DNA of 64,000 nucleotides. Origin: Eulemur rufifrons. Taxonomy: Eukaryota; Chordata; Mammalia; Primates; Lemuridae. Shown here piece by piece: positions 23,185 to 34,424 of this stretch (its first letter is position 1; every line of letters starts with the position of its first letter). The notes beneath the pieces were generated by a model that ran no database searches, was not told the DNA's origin, and worked only from the letters and a program-made list of their open reading frames with translations. Location: assembly GCF_041146395.1 (NCBI RefSeq), contig NC_090990.1, positions 43,410,001 to 43,474,000 of the forward strand. The letters run 5' to 3'. The position numbers and the translations under genes are program-made.

Positions 23185-23420
23185 ACAGGACTGGAGGGGG
23201 AGTAAGGAGAGGAACCGGAGCCAGATTAGGCCATTCAAGGAAGGCTTCCTAAGGAAAGTGACCCCTGAAAAGAGTTTTGGGAGACACTCCAGGCATCTTG
23301 AGCGAGCAGCTTGGACAAAAGCACAGGAGCGTGAAACAATGTGGGAAAGTGTAGGCTGACCAGTTCTGATGCAGTACAGGGTATGAGTCAGGAACTGCTA
23401 GGAAATGAGGCTAGAGGGAC
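23185..23420 (-). repeat. L2 LINE fragment
   Basis: 'tcaaggaaggcttcctaagg', 'ggacaaaagcacaggagcgt' and 'gaaatgaggctagaggg' follow antisense L2. Confidence 0.65.
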
Positions 23421-23424
23421 AGTT

Positions 23425-23890
23425 ATAGCCCACCAGAATCCAATAAGAGATGGGCCTCCTTCCATTTCAAAACATTTACATGAGAAAAACAATTAATCCT
23501 CTTTGTTGTAGAACATTTTCCATGTGACAAACCGATTTGAGAACTAACACCACTGCACTTGCAAATCTGGAGCAAAAACATTGTAGTATCACATGCTGAG
23601 AACCTGAGGCTAACAACAAAAAAAAACCCTACCTTATAAAAACTCATTGGTAAATGTGCTAAGTAGCTGTTTTCCAATGCAAATAGTGAAGAGAATGAAA
23701 GAAAGCCACCATTTAGTCATTGCATAATGTTTTCTTAAAGACCAGGAATGTCAATAGTGTGTAGACCTTTCAGCAGAAAGACTAAATATGATTGACATAT
23801 ATGCAAGACATGTGAGCAAATTCAAGAGCCAATCAAAATGTCTGGTCCAATTTTTCTTGCTATATCGAATGCATTTTTCTAACTGGTTTA
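23425..23890. other. Unrecognised DNA
   Basis: Nothing recognised; frames here are short. Confidence 0.4.
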
Positions 23891-23894
23891 GAAC

Positions 23895-24600
23895 TAATTC
23901 ATTTATTCATTCATTGAAAGATAGTTATCTGGCCTCTAGTATATCTGGTATTGTCCTCAGTGCTGAAAACACATTCGAGGCATATTTGGGCCATGTCTTT
24001 AAGAACATTACAATTAGATGAAAAAATTGATATGCAAAAATTAGAGAATGATAGAATATGTAGTATAACAGAGGTGAACATAAGGTGCAGTGGGTAAGTT
24101 GCCCCTTAGCCTGTCTAGGAGAATTGGAAGAGGCTTCAAATGACCTTTGACTAGAAGAGTTTTCCAGTAAGATGTAACAATACCACCACCACTTAATGAG
24201 CACTTATGTGCCACTCAAAGCGATAAACCTTTTATATACATTTGCAAATTTAATGATTACAACAGCTCTATGAGGTACGTATTGCACTATTTTTTTTTTT
24301 TTTTGAAAATGAGGAAACTGAGCCCTAAGAAGTCTAAGATCTACCAACTATTAGAACTAAGATTCAGATCCACATCTCCCTGACTCTAAAGCTAGAGTTC
24401 TTGACCTTCTGTGACATATTTTCCTACTAAGGAAAGGCATTCCAGGCAGGGGGAAGGCACAGAAGCTGGAATTGGCACAGAATGTTCAACAGATCTGCAT
24501 GGTAGGAACACAGGCTGTGAATGGAAAATAGAGGAAGATTCTCCAGCCACATCATGGAGCACTTTGCATGTCATGAGTAGTTTGGACTTTGTCCCCTCCC
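23895..24600 (-). repeat. L2 LINE, split by a MIR
   Basis: 'catttattcattcattgaaa' starts the left part. 'aaaggcattccaggcagggg' and 'gtagtttggactttgtcccc' lie in the right part after the MIR at 24178-24405. The right end is not sharp. Confidence 0.65.
24178..24405 (-). repeat. MIR SINE nested in L2, with T16 expansion
   Basis: 'cttaatgagcacttatgtgc', 'caacagctctatgaggtacg' and 'aaaatgaggaaactgagccc' follow antisense MIR. A T-run near 24289-24304 lies where the MIR has only a short T stretch. Confidence 0.8.
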
Positions 24601-24794
24601 CACTCCTACACACAAATGGGTTGATAGGAAAAGATAATAGTGGAGCACTGTTTCTGATCAATGTTTTCTTTCTGAGCTGAGAAAAGTCTATTGCAATCCG
24701 TGTCCAGATCATTCTCTCTGGCAGGATGTAGAAGAGCAACATCAGGCCCCTCTGGTCCAAAGGCTTATGTTTGAGAAGCTGTGTTATAGAGAAC

Positions 24795-25300
24795 TCATGT
24801 ATTCATTTATTTAATAATTGTTCTTATTCCAGTTGTTTTTTAGCACCTACTGTCTGCCAGATCTTTTACTAGGTACATGGACTTGCTGGTGAGCATAAAA
24901 AAACATGACCTCATTCTAAGAGAGCTCAAATGAGGACAAGGTGGAAAATAAACCATGACAAAGTATTTAATCACAGACTGAGACAGGTTTTGAGGAAGTG
25001 TCCTATGAGGGGCTGAGCAGGAGCAATATGCGGGCTTAGACACTCGCTTTGAGAAAATGTTATTTGAGGTGAATTCTGAAAAGTAAGTAGAGATTAATGA
25101 GGTGAAGTTGAAGGAGAGAGCATTCTAAACAGAGGGAACCAATTTTGCAATGGCAGTGAGGTAGATTTCATGGCTTGATGGACAGACAGAAGCCGAGAGC
25201 AGAGAGACCAAGGTGGGGAGGACACGAGATGAGCCAGAAAGGCAGGTGGAAGGTCTCATAAACCACGGTAAGGACATGGGTCTCGTGCCTGGACCCTTGT
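24795..25300 (-). repeat. L2 LINE
   Basis: 'atgtattcatttatttaata', 'gcacctactgtctgccagat', 'gcattctaaacagagggaac' and 'aaccacggtaaggacatggg' follow antisense L2. Confidence 0.7.
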
Positions 25301-25780
25301 AAAACTTCTCAAGAGTTATGTCCACACTCAAGATTTGTCCTGAAAAAGAAACATCTCCATTGTCTGACGTAGTCATCTACGTAACTTACAGAATCTCTCT
25401 TTTGTCCTAGTTGCTTAAAAAAATCAGAGCTAAAATTATTTCAGACATTCCATTCAAATCAATATGATGATATGTGGGTCTATTCAGTTATTCCAGAAAT
25501 TTCCTCTGAAGTGATATTGATTTTTCACATTCAGAAATGCATTCTAATGAAATAACTTACCCTGAAGATCACATTGCACCTGCTCTTTGCTTTGTGGATT
25601 TTGCAATGGATTTTAACCAAAGTGTGAGTAGTTGACAATGACCAGCAGTAGCTCATACATCTACTTATTCCAAGCAAACAAATGGAGGAGAAAGGGAAGG
25701 TTAATACAAGGAAGTGGGAAAAGACACAAGTTTAAATTGCTACAGTCATAATAAGATAATCTTTTCCATTGCCTAGGAAT
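25300..25780. other. Unrecognised DNA
   Basis: No repeat or gene recognised. Confidence 0.4.
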
Positions 25781-25784
25781 TTTA

Positions 25785-25990
25785 GGTTTAAAAAATATTC
25801 TCAAAGTGCTTTCTCCTTCCTTCACCTCTAATTTTGCTCTCACAGCAACTCATGATTCTATGTTTTGGATGAAGAAACCAAGGCAACGAGAGAGGAAATA
25901 ACTTTCCTGCGATCTCATTGCTAGTGATGGTGGAAATGGGATTCACAGGCAGGTCTAAGACTCCAGAGTCAACGCTCTTTACGCATCACG
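25785..25990 (-). repeat. MIR SINE
   Basis: 'gatgaagaaaccaaggcaac' and 'tctaagactccagagtcaac' follow antisense MIR. Confidence 0.65.
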
Positions 25991-25999
25991 GCCCGCAGA

Positions 26000-26290
26000 T
26001 GCGCTGTCCTCGGGGACGATCTGCAGCGCCAACACAGGGAGCACACAATCCTTCTGGCTTTTCACATTTCATGACCTTACAAAATAGCCGTGATCCCCTG
26101 CTCCCCAGATCCCACTCCAAATCCCTTCCCTCCCGCTGGGTTAAACATCACCTCACCCTGTGGCTCGATAAAGGGAACCTGGAGAAATTAATGGTCTTGT
26201 TACCACCATCGGTGCTTAATGACCCTGCAGTTTCCTGCCGAGTGTATTCTCCCTGGGCCGGTTGTTAACGAACCACTTCTTCATTCCCTG
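26000..26290. other. Repeat-free segment with several CpGs
   Basis: Unlike its surroundings this stretch keeps CpGs (cacggcccgcagatgcgctg, ctcggggacgatctgcagcg, accatcggtgcttaatgacc) and matches no repeat I know. The 116-codon frame at 25918-26268 starts within the MIR and is not convincing. It may be a small conserved non-coding element. Confidence 0.3.
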
Positions 26291-26309
26291 GTTCCAGTGG
26301 AAGTCTCTA

Positions 26310-26560
26310 ACAGCAGCAGCAGAGAACAGATTGAACACCCACTAGGTGCCAAGCACTATACTATGTGCTTATATGAATTGCCTTGTTTATAGCTCGTGTA
26401 AATGACCCTGTAGTGCAGGCATGATTATCCCCATCTCACAGATGAGTAAAGTAAGAGACAGAAAAGTTAGGTAACATGCCAGAGACTACACAATAGTAGA
26501 GACAGGATTTAAATTCATGAAGGTGGTCTGCAAGTCTCACATTCTTAACCACTACAGTGT
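26310..26560 (-). repeat. MIR SINE
   Basis: 'cactaggtgccaagcactat', 'ttatccccatctcacagatg' and 'caggatttaaattcatgaag' follow antisense MIR. Confidence 0.85.
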
Positions 26561-26564
26561 CAAC

Positions 26565-27195
26565 TCCTCTGGCAGTTCTGAGGCCCAGATATCAGGGGCA
26601 TCTGCTTGGTCTACTTTGGGAAAGTCGCACAAACCTTCCTACACTGATCCCCTCTCCTCTAAGGAATATCAAGATTTACCTAAATATCAATTCCTCCACG
26701 CTTGGAGCTCCCTGAAATTAAGATAAATGTAGCTGGTGGGCAGAAACTTAAACCCATCCCATTTTATATTAACTTAATTGAATACTTAGCACCTCAAAAC
26801 TTTTATTTCTTCCCAACACCCCACCCTAAATTAGGAGGAAAATTTCATCATGAAGATACAGGGAGTGAAGTAGGGTATACTTTATAGGAGTGTTTTCTAA
26901 TTTCCTCTGATTCAAGTTCTGTTCAGATACCTGTCAGCTGGTCGTTGAAAACTTTTAGTTAAATAAGACAGACAGAACTGGTTGGGGGTGGTGGGGTTAT
27001 CAGTCTTCCAGATCTAACAGGGTTAAGGAAATCCCAAACCTCCCCTGGTATTTTGCTGCCTTTAAATGCTAGTTATCTCAGTCAATTACAGAAAAAGGCT
27101 AAAAACAATTGCAAAAAAGAAAAAGAAAAATGTAGCATGCAGCTGTGTTTTTAAGACCAGTATTTTCAGGTACGAATCTGATGTGGGGAAAGAGG
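26565..27195. other. Unrecognised DNA
   Basis: Nothing recognised apart from A-rich stretches near 27110. Confidence 0.4.
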
Positions 27196-27199
27196 AACC

Positions 27200-27335
27200 T
27201 GCAGTCATTTCTAGAGGTCAAATTTGGTATAAGGAATAGGAATGAAGAACTGTATGGCTTCAGGCAAACCTACCCTTTTGTGAGCCTCGGTTTCCATATC
27301 TGTAGGAAGAAGAGTTTTAAGAATCACTGAGGCCT
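27200..27335 (+). repeat. MIR SINE fragment
   Basis: 'gtgagcctcggtttccatat' with 'ctgtaggaagaaga' is the sense MIR core. Confidence 0.6.
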
Positions 27336-27459
27336 TTTTCAGTGTAGACATTTCATAAAAAGAGGTTTAAGTCTTAAGATTAAAGGGAAGAGTCATGTAA
27401 GTTTGGCTAAAGCCAAAGTGTCTATATTCTGCAACCCACCTCTTTGTGCTTTCCTAAAA

Positions 27460-28040
27460 CAAGACTTCGGTCCCTGCTCAGCAATCTCATTCAGCAATCT
27501 CTGTCTAACAACTTCACCACCTGTTTCTCACGTCTGTCCACTGGAAGCCACCTGCCCCTCTGTTTCTGTTGCCATCACTCTAGGCCAAGCCACATCATCC
27601 CTTGCCTGTGTTATTCCACGGGCTTTTTGATTATAATGCTGCCGGAGTCTCTCTCCCCCTTAACTCTATCCTTTACACCATAGCCAAAGGGGTTGTTCTA
27701 AAGTACAAAACGTGTCTATCTTCAGTTTGAAACATTTCAACATCTTATCATAGTTGCAGGGGAGAAAAGACCTTCACCAGCTTGCTCCTGGATACCTTTC
27801 TACTCTTATTTTCTGCAGCCTCTTTTCATAAACATCTTGCTCTATGAACACCAAATCCTGCATTCCACGCCCTGCAAGCCTGAGTCTTTGCTTTGGCTAT
27901 CCTGTCTCCTTTCAGTTGGGTGTCGTCCCCTCATGAACCCTCTGAACTAGATGACTCCCTGAACCCCTCTTTGGACCAACTGCTCCCATAACACCCTGTT
28001 TGTGCCTTTTTTCATCACTGGCTGCATCACATTTAAGCCC
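27460..28040 (+). repeat. L2 LINE
   Basis: 'caccagcttgctcctggata', 'gcctgtgttattccacgggc' and 'aacaccctgtttgtgccttt' fit the order of the sense L2 3' half. Divergence is high. Confidence 0.5.
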
Positions 28041-28044
28041 TAAG

Positions 28045-28895
28045 GAACATCAGCTTTTAAGAGGCTGCACCTGGGACTAAATGCTTTCAAAGGAGTCCCA
28101 GAAGGATAAACCAGGGTGGCTGAGCGTACTAGGAGAATGTGGCAGAGAAAAACTGAAAAAAAATAGGAAAGCGGAAGTAGTCCCCTATATAAAATTCTGC
28201 TTGGACATGCAGTGAAATGAGTTCTGAAAAGTGACCACTGCATTGAGCGACATAGAAATCCTTGGGGACCTCAGAATCATCTTCTTGGGTTTGTTAAATA
28301 AATGAATAAATACCTGGACTAATTTCTCCACTGCTCTCAATTCTTGATTACGAGCTTGCTAGCTTTCAGAAGCAGTAGGCTCATAGAAACATTTTTGCAA
28401 CTTTTAAAAAAATGAGATTATGTCTGGTGTCCGAGCAAGGCTAGGTTTTTAACTGAGATCACATTGACAGACAAGATTTCAGAGTAACTGCTCTTGAGGC
28501 AGGCCACCGTGGCCTCGCAGGGCTCTCTGGCCTCTGGCCAGAGTGAGCGAGCAATCCTGGAATATCTAATCCCACAAGATAGGAAGTCAGAGCTGGGATT
28601 TCCTTTCCCACAGTAGGATTTTCCGCATGGGCAGGTTTCAGAGGCCCTGTGTCAGAGAAGTCAATGCATGGAAGGCCATTTGGTAAGATGCCTTGTTCCC
28701 CTTCCCCCACACGTCTGCAGAAATGGGCCTTACTGAGACCATTAGCATAAAAACTGCATGCTCTACAGGGCTCAGGACTGACTTTTTGGGGCTCCTGTCC
28801 TATCCCCTGCTCCCTGATTCTCCAGGCTATAACCATCCCAGCCTTCTTTGTGTCCCTTGTACATTTCAAAAATTTCTGCATCTCTGGTCCTCTGC
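28045..28895. other. Unrecognised DNA
   Basis: No repeat or gene recognised. The 140-codon minus-strand frame at 28459-28881 has no domain I know. Confidence 0.4.
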
Positions 28896-28899
28896 CCTT

Positions 28900-29255
28900 G
28901 TCCTTCCATTTACCTAATATTCTTCTCCACTATCCTTGCGAGGTTGGCTCCTTCTTGTCATTCAGGACTCAAGTCAAATGTGCCCCCTCAGAGAAGCCTT
29001 CTGTATGCCCCATGTCAAGGCAGCCCTCAACCCCAGTCAACTTCTGTCTCCCTGATGATATATTCTTTACAGAACTAGTGATTCCAAGAGATAGTCTTAT
29101 TGATCTATGTGTGTGGATATTCACTGTCTCTCTTCATGAGATTGTTAGCCTCGTGAAGGCAGCGAGCCCATCAGTCCTGGCCCTAATATATCCTCAGCAA
29201 TCAAACAGCACCTAGTACAGATTTGGCACTCTGTTAAATGAATGCATGATGGTTT
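28900..29255 (+). repeat. L2 LINE 3' end
   Basis: 'caggactcaagtcaaatgtg', 'cagagaagccttctgtatgc', 'cctcgtgaaggcagcgagcc' and 'cacctagtacagatttggca' with 'aatgaatgcatg' follow sense L2 to its 3' end. Confidence 0.8.
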
Positions 29256-29397
29256 TCAAATGACCACAAATGATTCAATTGACTTATGAACCAAGTTCTA
29301 CACATCTCCGTCAGGTCTCCTAGCTACTTCTTGAGGATTACCCACGAGGGTAATGTCTGAATTCTTTGGAAGGATATTGAAAATTCTCCATGACAAA

Positions 29398-29452
29398 GTA
29401 TTTCTCAAACTTAGGTTGCATAAGAACCACTTGGGTGCTGGTTTATGCTCTT
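29398..29452 (+). mobile_element. Short hAT (MER5-type) fragment
   Basis: 'agtatttctcaaacttaggt' and 'aagaaccacttgggtgctgg' resemble the left end of MER5-type elements; no right end is seen. Confidence 0.4.
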
Positions 29453-29689
29453 TCCAGGTAGAGACTACAGGAGAAACTGAGGCTTGGATAGCTTGGATGT
29501 CTGATGCAGAGAAAAATCACAAGTTTTGGTGGCTTATAAAACAGTATAAATGTTTTTGTTTTTCTTCCTGCAGAACACAAAGGGGGCTGAATTCAAATGG
29601 ATGTTCTTAGGGTTTCCAGAATTCGGATTCAATTCTGGATGACCAGAATTCAACTGTGATCTGGGCAGTTATATTTTGGCAAGAGTCTT

Positions 29690-29890
29690 TTGACAAGCAC
29701 ATAATAATTAGAATAAGTGTCTTGTATGTTTCAGATACTTTCTATACATTAATTCTCACAATAGTCCTAAGTGTTCTTGTCTGCATTTTACAAATGAGAA
29801 AACAACGGAGGTCGAGAAAGGATATGCAGCTTGCCCAAGTCACAGTGATGGGCTGGGATTTGAACTCAGGTCTGCTTGGTTCCAAAGCCT
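29690..29890 (-). repeat. MIR SINE
   Basis: 'gcattttacaaatgagaaaa', 'gcttgcccaagtcacagtga' and 'gatttgaactcaggtctgct' follow antisense MIR. Confidence 0.85.
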
Positions 29891-30224
29891 ATGCTCCCTT
29901 CCTCTCTGTCCCTTCTCGGACTAGAGGTGAGTAGGCAAAGGGTCAAGCAGGACCTGGAGTCTGGAAGCAGAGCAGCTCCCAAGGGTAGGGAGTAATGGAG
30001 CCCGACATCTACAGAGAAGGGTAGGAGCAGGACCGCAGGGCAGCTGGGAACGAGGTCGGCAGACCCGGCATTGTCTGGGAGAATATGCAACCGGGGAGCA
30101 GGGCGCCATTCAGTCCCTCAGCCACTTACTTGTTCCCATACACTCAACCCTTCATTCAGTCATTCACATGCAGTTATTTGCTCCCCTCGCCAGGCATTTC
30201 TGGAGGCCCCACAGTGCGCCAGTG

Positions 30225-30350
30225 ACCACGACAAGAACCTGACTCACCCATCTGATTTAGTCTTTACAACTACACTGGGGGGTAAGAAGCACTATTCTCC
30301 CATTTTAGAGATGCAGAAACTAAGATGCAGGCCACCTGCATAACTTGCAT
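30225..30350 (-). repeat. MIR SINE fragment
   Basis: 'actattctcccattttagag' and 'atgcagaaactaagatgcag' are antisense MIR. Confidence 0.65.
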
Positions 30351-30439
30351 GGGTCATGACTCATTTCATCTACTTAATTTTTTAATAAGCAATTTATAGT
30401 ATGCTTATGATGTGGCAGGCACATTTTGAGCACTTTAGG

Positions 30440-30526
30440 TACATCACCCATAGTACCTAACCCAGAGCCTGCCATTGGTAGATGCTTCATGAATATGTTG
30501 ACGTTTGAATGAATGAATGAATGGAG
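30440..30526 (+). repeat. L2 LINE 3' end
   Basis: 'tacctaacccagagcctgcc' and 'gtttgaatgaatgaatgaat' mark the sense L2 end with its characteristic GAAT tetramers. Confidence 0.75.
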
Positions 30527-30594
30527 GTACTAAATCAGCATTAAAGAAAATGGGTACTGATATAATTCTGAGGTAGCATGACTCATTTCTTTGG

Positions 30595-30850
30595 CCAGTC
30601 AACATACATTTATTATATATGTTTAAAATATATATTTATTATACATATAATTAGGTATGCATCTATATGTATATAACCACCTATGCTGTGCATGGCACTG
30701 GGGAGAAGACAGGGACACAAGGATAAAATACTCCATCCTTGCCTTCTAGTTGAGCGGGTCTCCAGTCCAGGAGGGGGACAGAGAGAAAGGCTGACATAAG
30801 AAAGCAGCAAAGATTTGAGCAGCCTATGAAGAAGGGATTCATACACTCAA
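30595..30850 (-). repeat. L2 LINE 3' end
   Basis: 'tcaacatacatttattatat', 'gctgtgcatggcactgggga' and 'ccttgccttctagttgagcg' follow antisense L2, with a TA-rich expansion near 30610-30655. Confidence 0.6.
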
Positions 30851-30854
30851 GAGA

Positions 30855-31780
30855 ACAAAATCATGACCAAGTGACATCACCTGTTTAAGGCTCCAACTCC
30901 AGGAAACAGGATGACAGTCAGAGCAGGAGCTCCAGGACACCCTAAGCTGCTAAAGTGGGCATTCTAGAACCCCTAGGGTCAGGGTTGCACCAGGCCGGGG
31001 CTGAGGTTGAAGTGAAGAAGTTCCAGCTATGGGAAGCAGAAGATTTCTGGGACATAACATCAGGCCAGCTGAGGCCCGTTTGCTTAGTGAAGGTGGAAGC
31101 TGAGAGTGTTTGCTGTCTGCGTGTGTCTGTGCAGGAGGGTGAGGAGGCCAGTGCATGCTTCTACATGAACGTGTCTGTGTCTGGGATGATGTCTCTGGGG
31201 AAGCCTGTATCTGCTGGTTCCTCTGTTCCTGGATTGGGGCTTGACTCCCTGGGCTGGTATCTGTATGTTGCCTGCATTAGGGGAGAGAGTGCTGAGAAAT
31301 AGGGAAGAAGAGAGAAAAAGCTATTAGAGACAAACATTTAAATCAAACACTCAGCTTCTGTGCATGGCATTTTACGTACAGAGAAAAAAGACCATCTCCC
31401 TGACCTCCCCAGAGACTCACATCCACACTTCCTAAAAGCAGATTCTAACATACCCAGTGCTCAGGAGTCTCCTTTTAGATTGTGGGTGGTTTTTAAAAAG
31501 GGACTCTTCAAATAGTTTTCTAAAGAGTAAAACCCCCACAATCCTGGCCATTCTCTCTCTTTCAATTTGAAACACAGATACATCATTCTTAAGAGCAGAG
31601 CAATCTGAGCACCACGATAGAGAGACGGGCTCTGAGCACAGGCCGGGCTTCCCTAGGCCCCGCCTCCTGCCCACCTGGGTTTCTGTCTGTCCTCGACCCG
31701 CCCTCCCCTCCTCACGTGGGACTCACCCACTGGGAATTACTGATGCTCCCTCTTTGGCTTCAGCACACTCCTCAAAGGAA
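30855..31780. other. Unrecognised DNA, locally GC-rich at the right
   Basis: No repeat recognised. A GC-rich patch around 31620-31730 includes 'taggccccgcctcctgccca', but it is short of CpGs and is not an island. The 115-codon frame at 30955-31302 shows no domain. Confidence 0.4.
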
Positions 31781-31784
31781 GAAA

Positions 31785-31983
31785 AGGAGACCAGCCTGGG
31801 CAACACAGTGAGACCCCATCTCTACAAAAACTTTAAAAATTAGCTGGGTGTGGTAGCACGTGCCTGTAGTCCTAGCTACTTGGGAGACTGAGGCGAGAGG
31901 ATCGCTTGAGCGCAGGAGCTGGAGGGCTCAGGGCTCTGTGATCACACCACTACACTCCAGCCTGGGCAGCAGAGCGAGACCTG
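31785..31983 (+). mobile_element. Old Alu SINE, truncated both ends
   Basis: It begins inside the left arm ('gagaccagcctgggcaacac'), passes 'aaaaattagctgggtgtggt' and 'cgcttgagcgcaggagctgg', and ends 'actccagcctgggcagcaga' with 'gcgagac' and no A tail. The divergence suggests AluJ age. Alu is 7SL-derived and specific to primates. Confidence 0.9.
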
Positions 31984-32039
31984 GTTCATATCCTGCCAGA
32001 CTTCTCGGGCCCAAATGACCAAGACAGAGCTGGGGCTGC

Positions 32040-32670
32040 CCAACCCACACTCCCACCAACCTCTAGGGCACTTTCCAGCTTCAGGACTTCTACACACAGC
32101 TACCTCGTCCCCTCCTTAGTCAACTCCTACTTGTCCTCCAGGGCTCAGCTCAGAGGGGGCTCCACTGAGGAAATCTTCCCTGGCCTCCCTGCTCACATAC
32201 CTGCACTCAATATACCCACGGCCAGGTCCACCTTTTCTTTTTTTCCGGATGGAGTCTCGCTCTGTCACCAGGCTGGAGTGTAGCAGCACATCAGAGCTCA
32301 CTGCATCCTTGACCTCCCGGGCTCAAGCGATTCCACCTCAGCCTCCCCAGTAGCTGGGACTAGTGGCATGAACCACCACACATGGCTAATTTTTCTTATT
32401 TTTTGTAGAGACGGCGTCTTTCTATGTAGACCAGACTGGTCGTAAACTCCTGGGCTCAAGTGATCCTCCAGCCTCACCCTCCTGAGTCACTGGGATTACA
32501 GGCATGAGCCATCGCGCCTGGCTGTACAAATGCCCACTGCACTCTGCACTTCACCTCCACAGCACCCCTCACAAAGGTGACTGATTAGCTGCGTGATCCG
32601 TCTTCCCTCCCACGCCTGCCTCGTTCACCAGCGCCCATGCCGTGCTTTTCATTTAGCAGGCATAGTGCAG
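32040..32670 (+). repeat. L2 LINE, split by an Alu
   Basis: 'ctcctacttgtcctccaggg' and 'aggaaatcttccctggcctc' lie to the left. 'tacaaatgcccactgcactc' resumes after the Alu. Together these read as sense L2. Confidence 0.65.
32233..32524 (-). mobile_element. Old Alu SINE, near full length, antisense
   Basis: It starts with the T-rich tail complement and 'ggatggagtctcgctctgtc', has 'ggctaatttttcttattttt' between the arms, and ends 'ttacaggcatgagccatcgc' with 'gcctggct'. Divergence is AluJ-like. It lies about 250 bp from the oppositely oriented copy at 31785-31983. Confidence 0.93.
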
Positions 32671-32674
32671 GGAT

Positions 32675-32800
32675 ACATAAGACTCAGCTTCCTCATCTCT
32701 AAAGTTCAGACAAGAATAAAAAATCCCTGTGAGGATTAAATGAGATATCAGAAGTGACACTGCTTGACCCGTAACAAGGTTTCGCTTTTGTTTTTTGGTT
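32675..32800 (+). repeat. MIR SINE fragment
   Basis: 'actcagcttcctcatctcta' and 'cctgtgaggattaaatgaga' are sense MIR. Confidence 0.7.
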
Positions 32801-32940
32801 GTTTGTTCCTTAAACAGAGGAGCTCAAAAATGAACTCAGCTGCCTCCTGGGACGATTAGCTTTCTGACACTGAGGGCCTCCCAGCAAAAGATGAGTGAAA
32901 ACTTTACAGGCATATTGTAGAAAAAGCAGCCAGTGAGTCT

Positions 32941-33124
32941 AGCTGGTTCCCAATCTTGGCTGCAAAGTAGAATCAACTGGAGATTTAAAAAAAAAAAAAA
33001 AAAAAAAAATGACTGATGGTCTCAACGATTCTGATCTAATTGGTCTGGGGTGGAATCCAGGCAGGAGTATGTGATAAAAGCACCCCAGGTGACTCTAATG
33101 TGAACGAGGGCTGTGAACCACTGG
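32941..33124 (+). mobile_element. MER20/MER5-type hAT transposon with A23 expansion
   Basis: The ends 'ctggttcccaatcttggctg' and 'gggctgtgaaccactg' are near inverted repeats. The middle 'gattctgatctaattggtct' and 'ggggtggaatccaggcagga' match the family. An uninterrupted run of 23 A (32987-33009) has grown where the consensus has a short A stretch. Confidence 0.8.
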
Positions 33125-33205
33125 TTTAAAAGAAACAATGTTACATTTTCTTCTAGCCAGGAGATGTCATTCCAGGAAAGCAAAGATCCAAAGACCACTT
33201 GTTTC

Positions 33206-33242
33206 TTCTGAGAGAGAGAGAGAGAAGGAGGGAGGAAGAGAG
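33206..33242. repeat. GA-rich simple repeat
   Basis: 'gagagagagagagagaagga' followed by further purine repeats. Confidence 0.85.
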
Positions 33243-33334
33243 ACCTTTAGGCCTTAGCATAGTAAATATTTTTAAATTTTAAATAAAAAACTACAGATAT
33301 GGAACCATAGAACCAGCCATGTAAGAATTTAAAG

Positions 33335-33550
33335 AGCAGTGGCTTTGGAGTCCCGGACCCTCTCTACTGAAGAACTTCGGGATTTTCATCTATGCAATTT
33401 GGAGTAAGTTGCTTTGTACCACTGAATCCCTTTCTCCAATTTAGAGTGAAGATAATGTTACCCTTCTCGTAGAGTTTCTGTGAGAATGCAATAAAATAAG
33501 ATATAAAAAGGGGTGTAGTGAGTGCTAGCACAAGGTAAGTCCTCCTTGGT
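33335..33550 (+). repeat. MIR SINE
   Basis: 'gcagtggctttggagtcccg' and 'gtttctgtgagaatgcaata' with 'agtgagtgctagcacaaggt' follow sense MIR. Confidence 0.75.
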
Positions 33551-33794
33551 AAAGATTTGTGCACACGCTCTCTCTCCATATATATAAATTATTGATGTGA
33601 ACACATTTTACAAGCTGAGTGCAGTTATAAGGCATTATCATTGTGATCACTGGCCAGCCCAGGTGGAGAGCTATGGAATTGATTTTTTTTTCTTTTTTTT
33701 AAACCCAGAAACATTCTTAGAGAGCTGTGGTTTTCTCTTGTGTACTGGTGTTGGTTGGGTCTTTTTAAAAATACACGTATACACGGACACAGAC

Positions 33795-33832
33795 AAATGT
33801 ATACACACACACACACACATACATACATATAT
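33795..33832. repeat. CA microsatellite
   Basis: 'acacacacacacacatacat' followed by 'acatat'. A T-rich tract follows at 33831-33850. Confidence 0.9.
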
Positions 33833-33879
33833 TTCTTTTCTTTTTTTTTCACAAGTCCCCACTGAACCACAGCATGCCT

Positions 33880-34230
33880 GAGAAAATATGAATCAGAATT
33901 TATTGTGTTGTGCTGCTTTCCCCCGAGGCGGCGGGGTCACAGATACATTGCCAAAAATGATCTGCCCACTCGTTGCTCACAGGATCCTTGCAGGACTGAA
34001 CACCTGACCCTAAGCAATGGGGAAAAGATTCAAAATGCTACATTGAAAGAAATGGAATTTTAAACAGATGCTTGGTATCAGCCTGTAAAATGACACCAGC
34101 CCGTGAACATGCCTTGTCTGAAAGAACAGTCACCGGCGCATCCTTGCGAGCAAACCGTGTCACATTTCATTACGCTGACGCAGCCTCCAGGGCAGGAAAC
34201 ATCTCCAGCACACGGCGGCCAGGAAACCTA
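33880..34230. other. Repeat-free segment, candidate regulatory DNA
   Basis: No repeat is recognised and CpGs persist (cccgaggcggcggggtcaca, gtcaccggcgcatccttgcg, attacgctgacgcagcctcc). The cgctgacgcagcc block resembles a MAF/NRL recognition element. Function is unproven. Confidence 0.3.
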
Positions 34231-34234
34231 CACA

Positions 34235-34420
34235 CCAGGTGAGAGCTGGATGTACCCTTCGCTGACTCTGTGACCACCGGCACGTCCGTTACCTTCCCTG
34301 GAACCCCTCACTGTATTTGTGAATCGGGGCAATGATACTTGCTTTGTGACTTCGCAGAGTTGCCTGAGGGTCATTGGCATAGTGCGTGGGCAGGCGCTTT
34401 GTGCACTGAGAGAGCTGTGC
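34235..34420 (+). repeat. MIR SINE
   Basis: 'gctgactctgtgaccaccgg', 'caatgatacttgctttgtga' and 'cagagttgcctgagggtcat' follow sense MIR. Confidence 0.6.
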
Positions 34421-34424
34421 AAAT

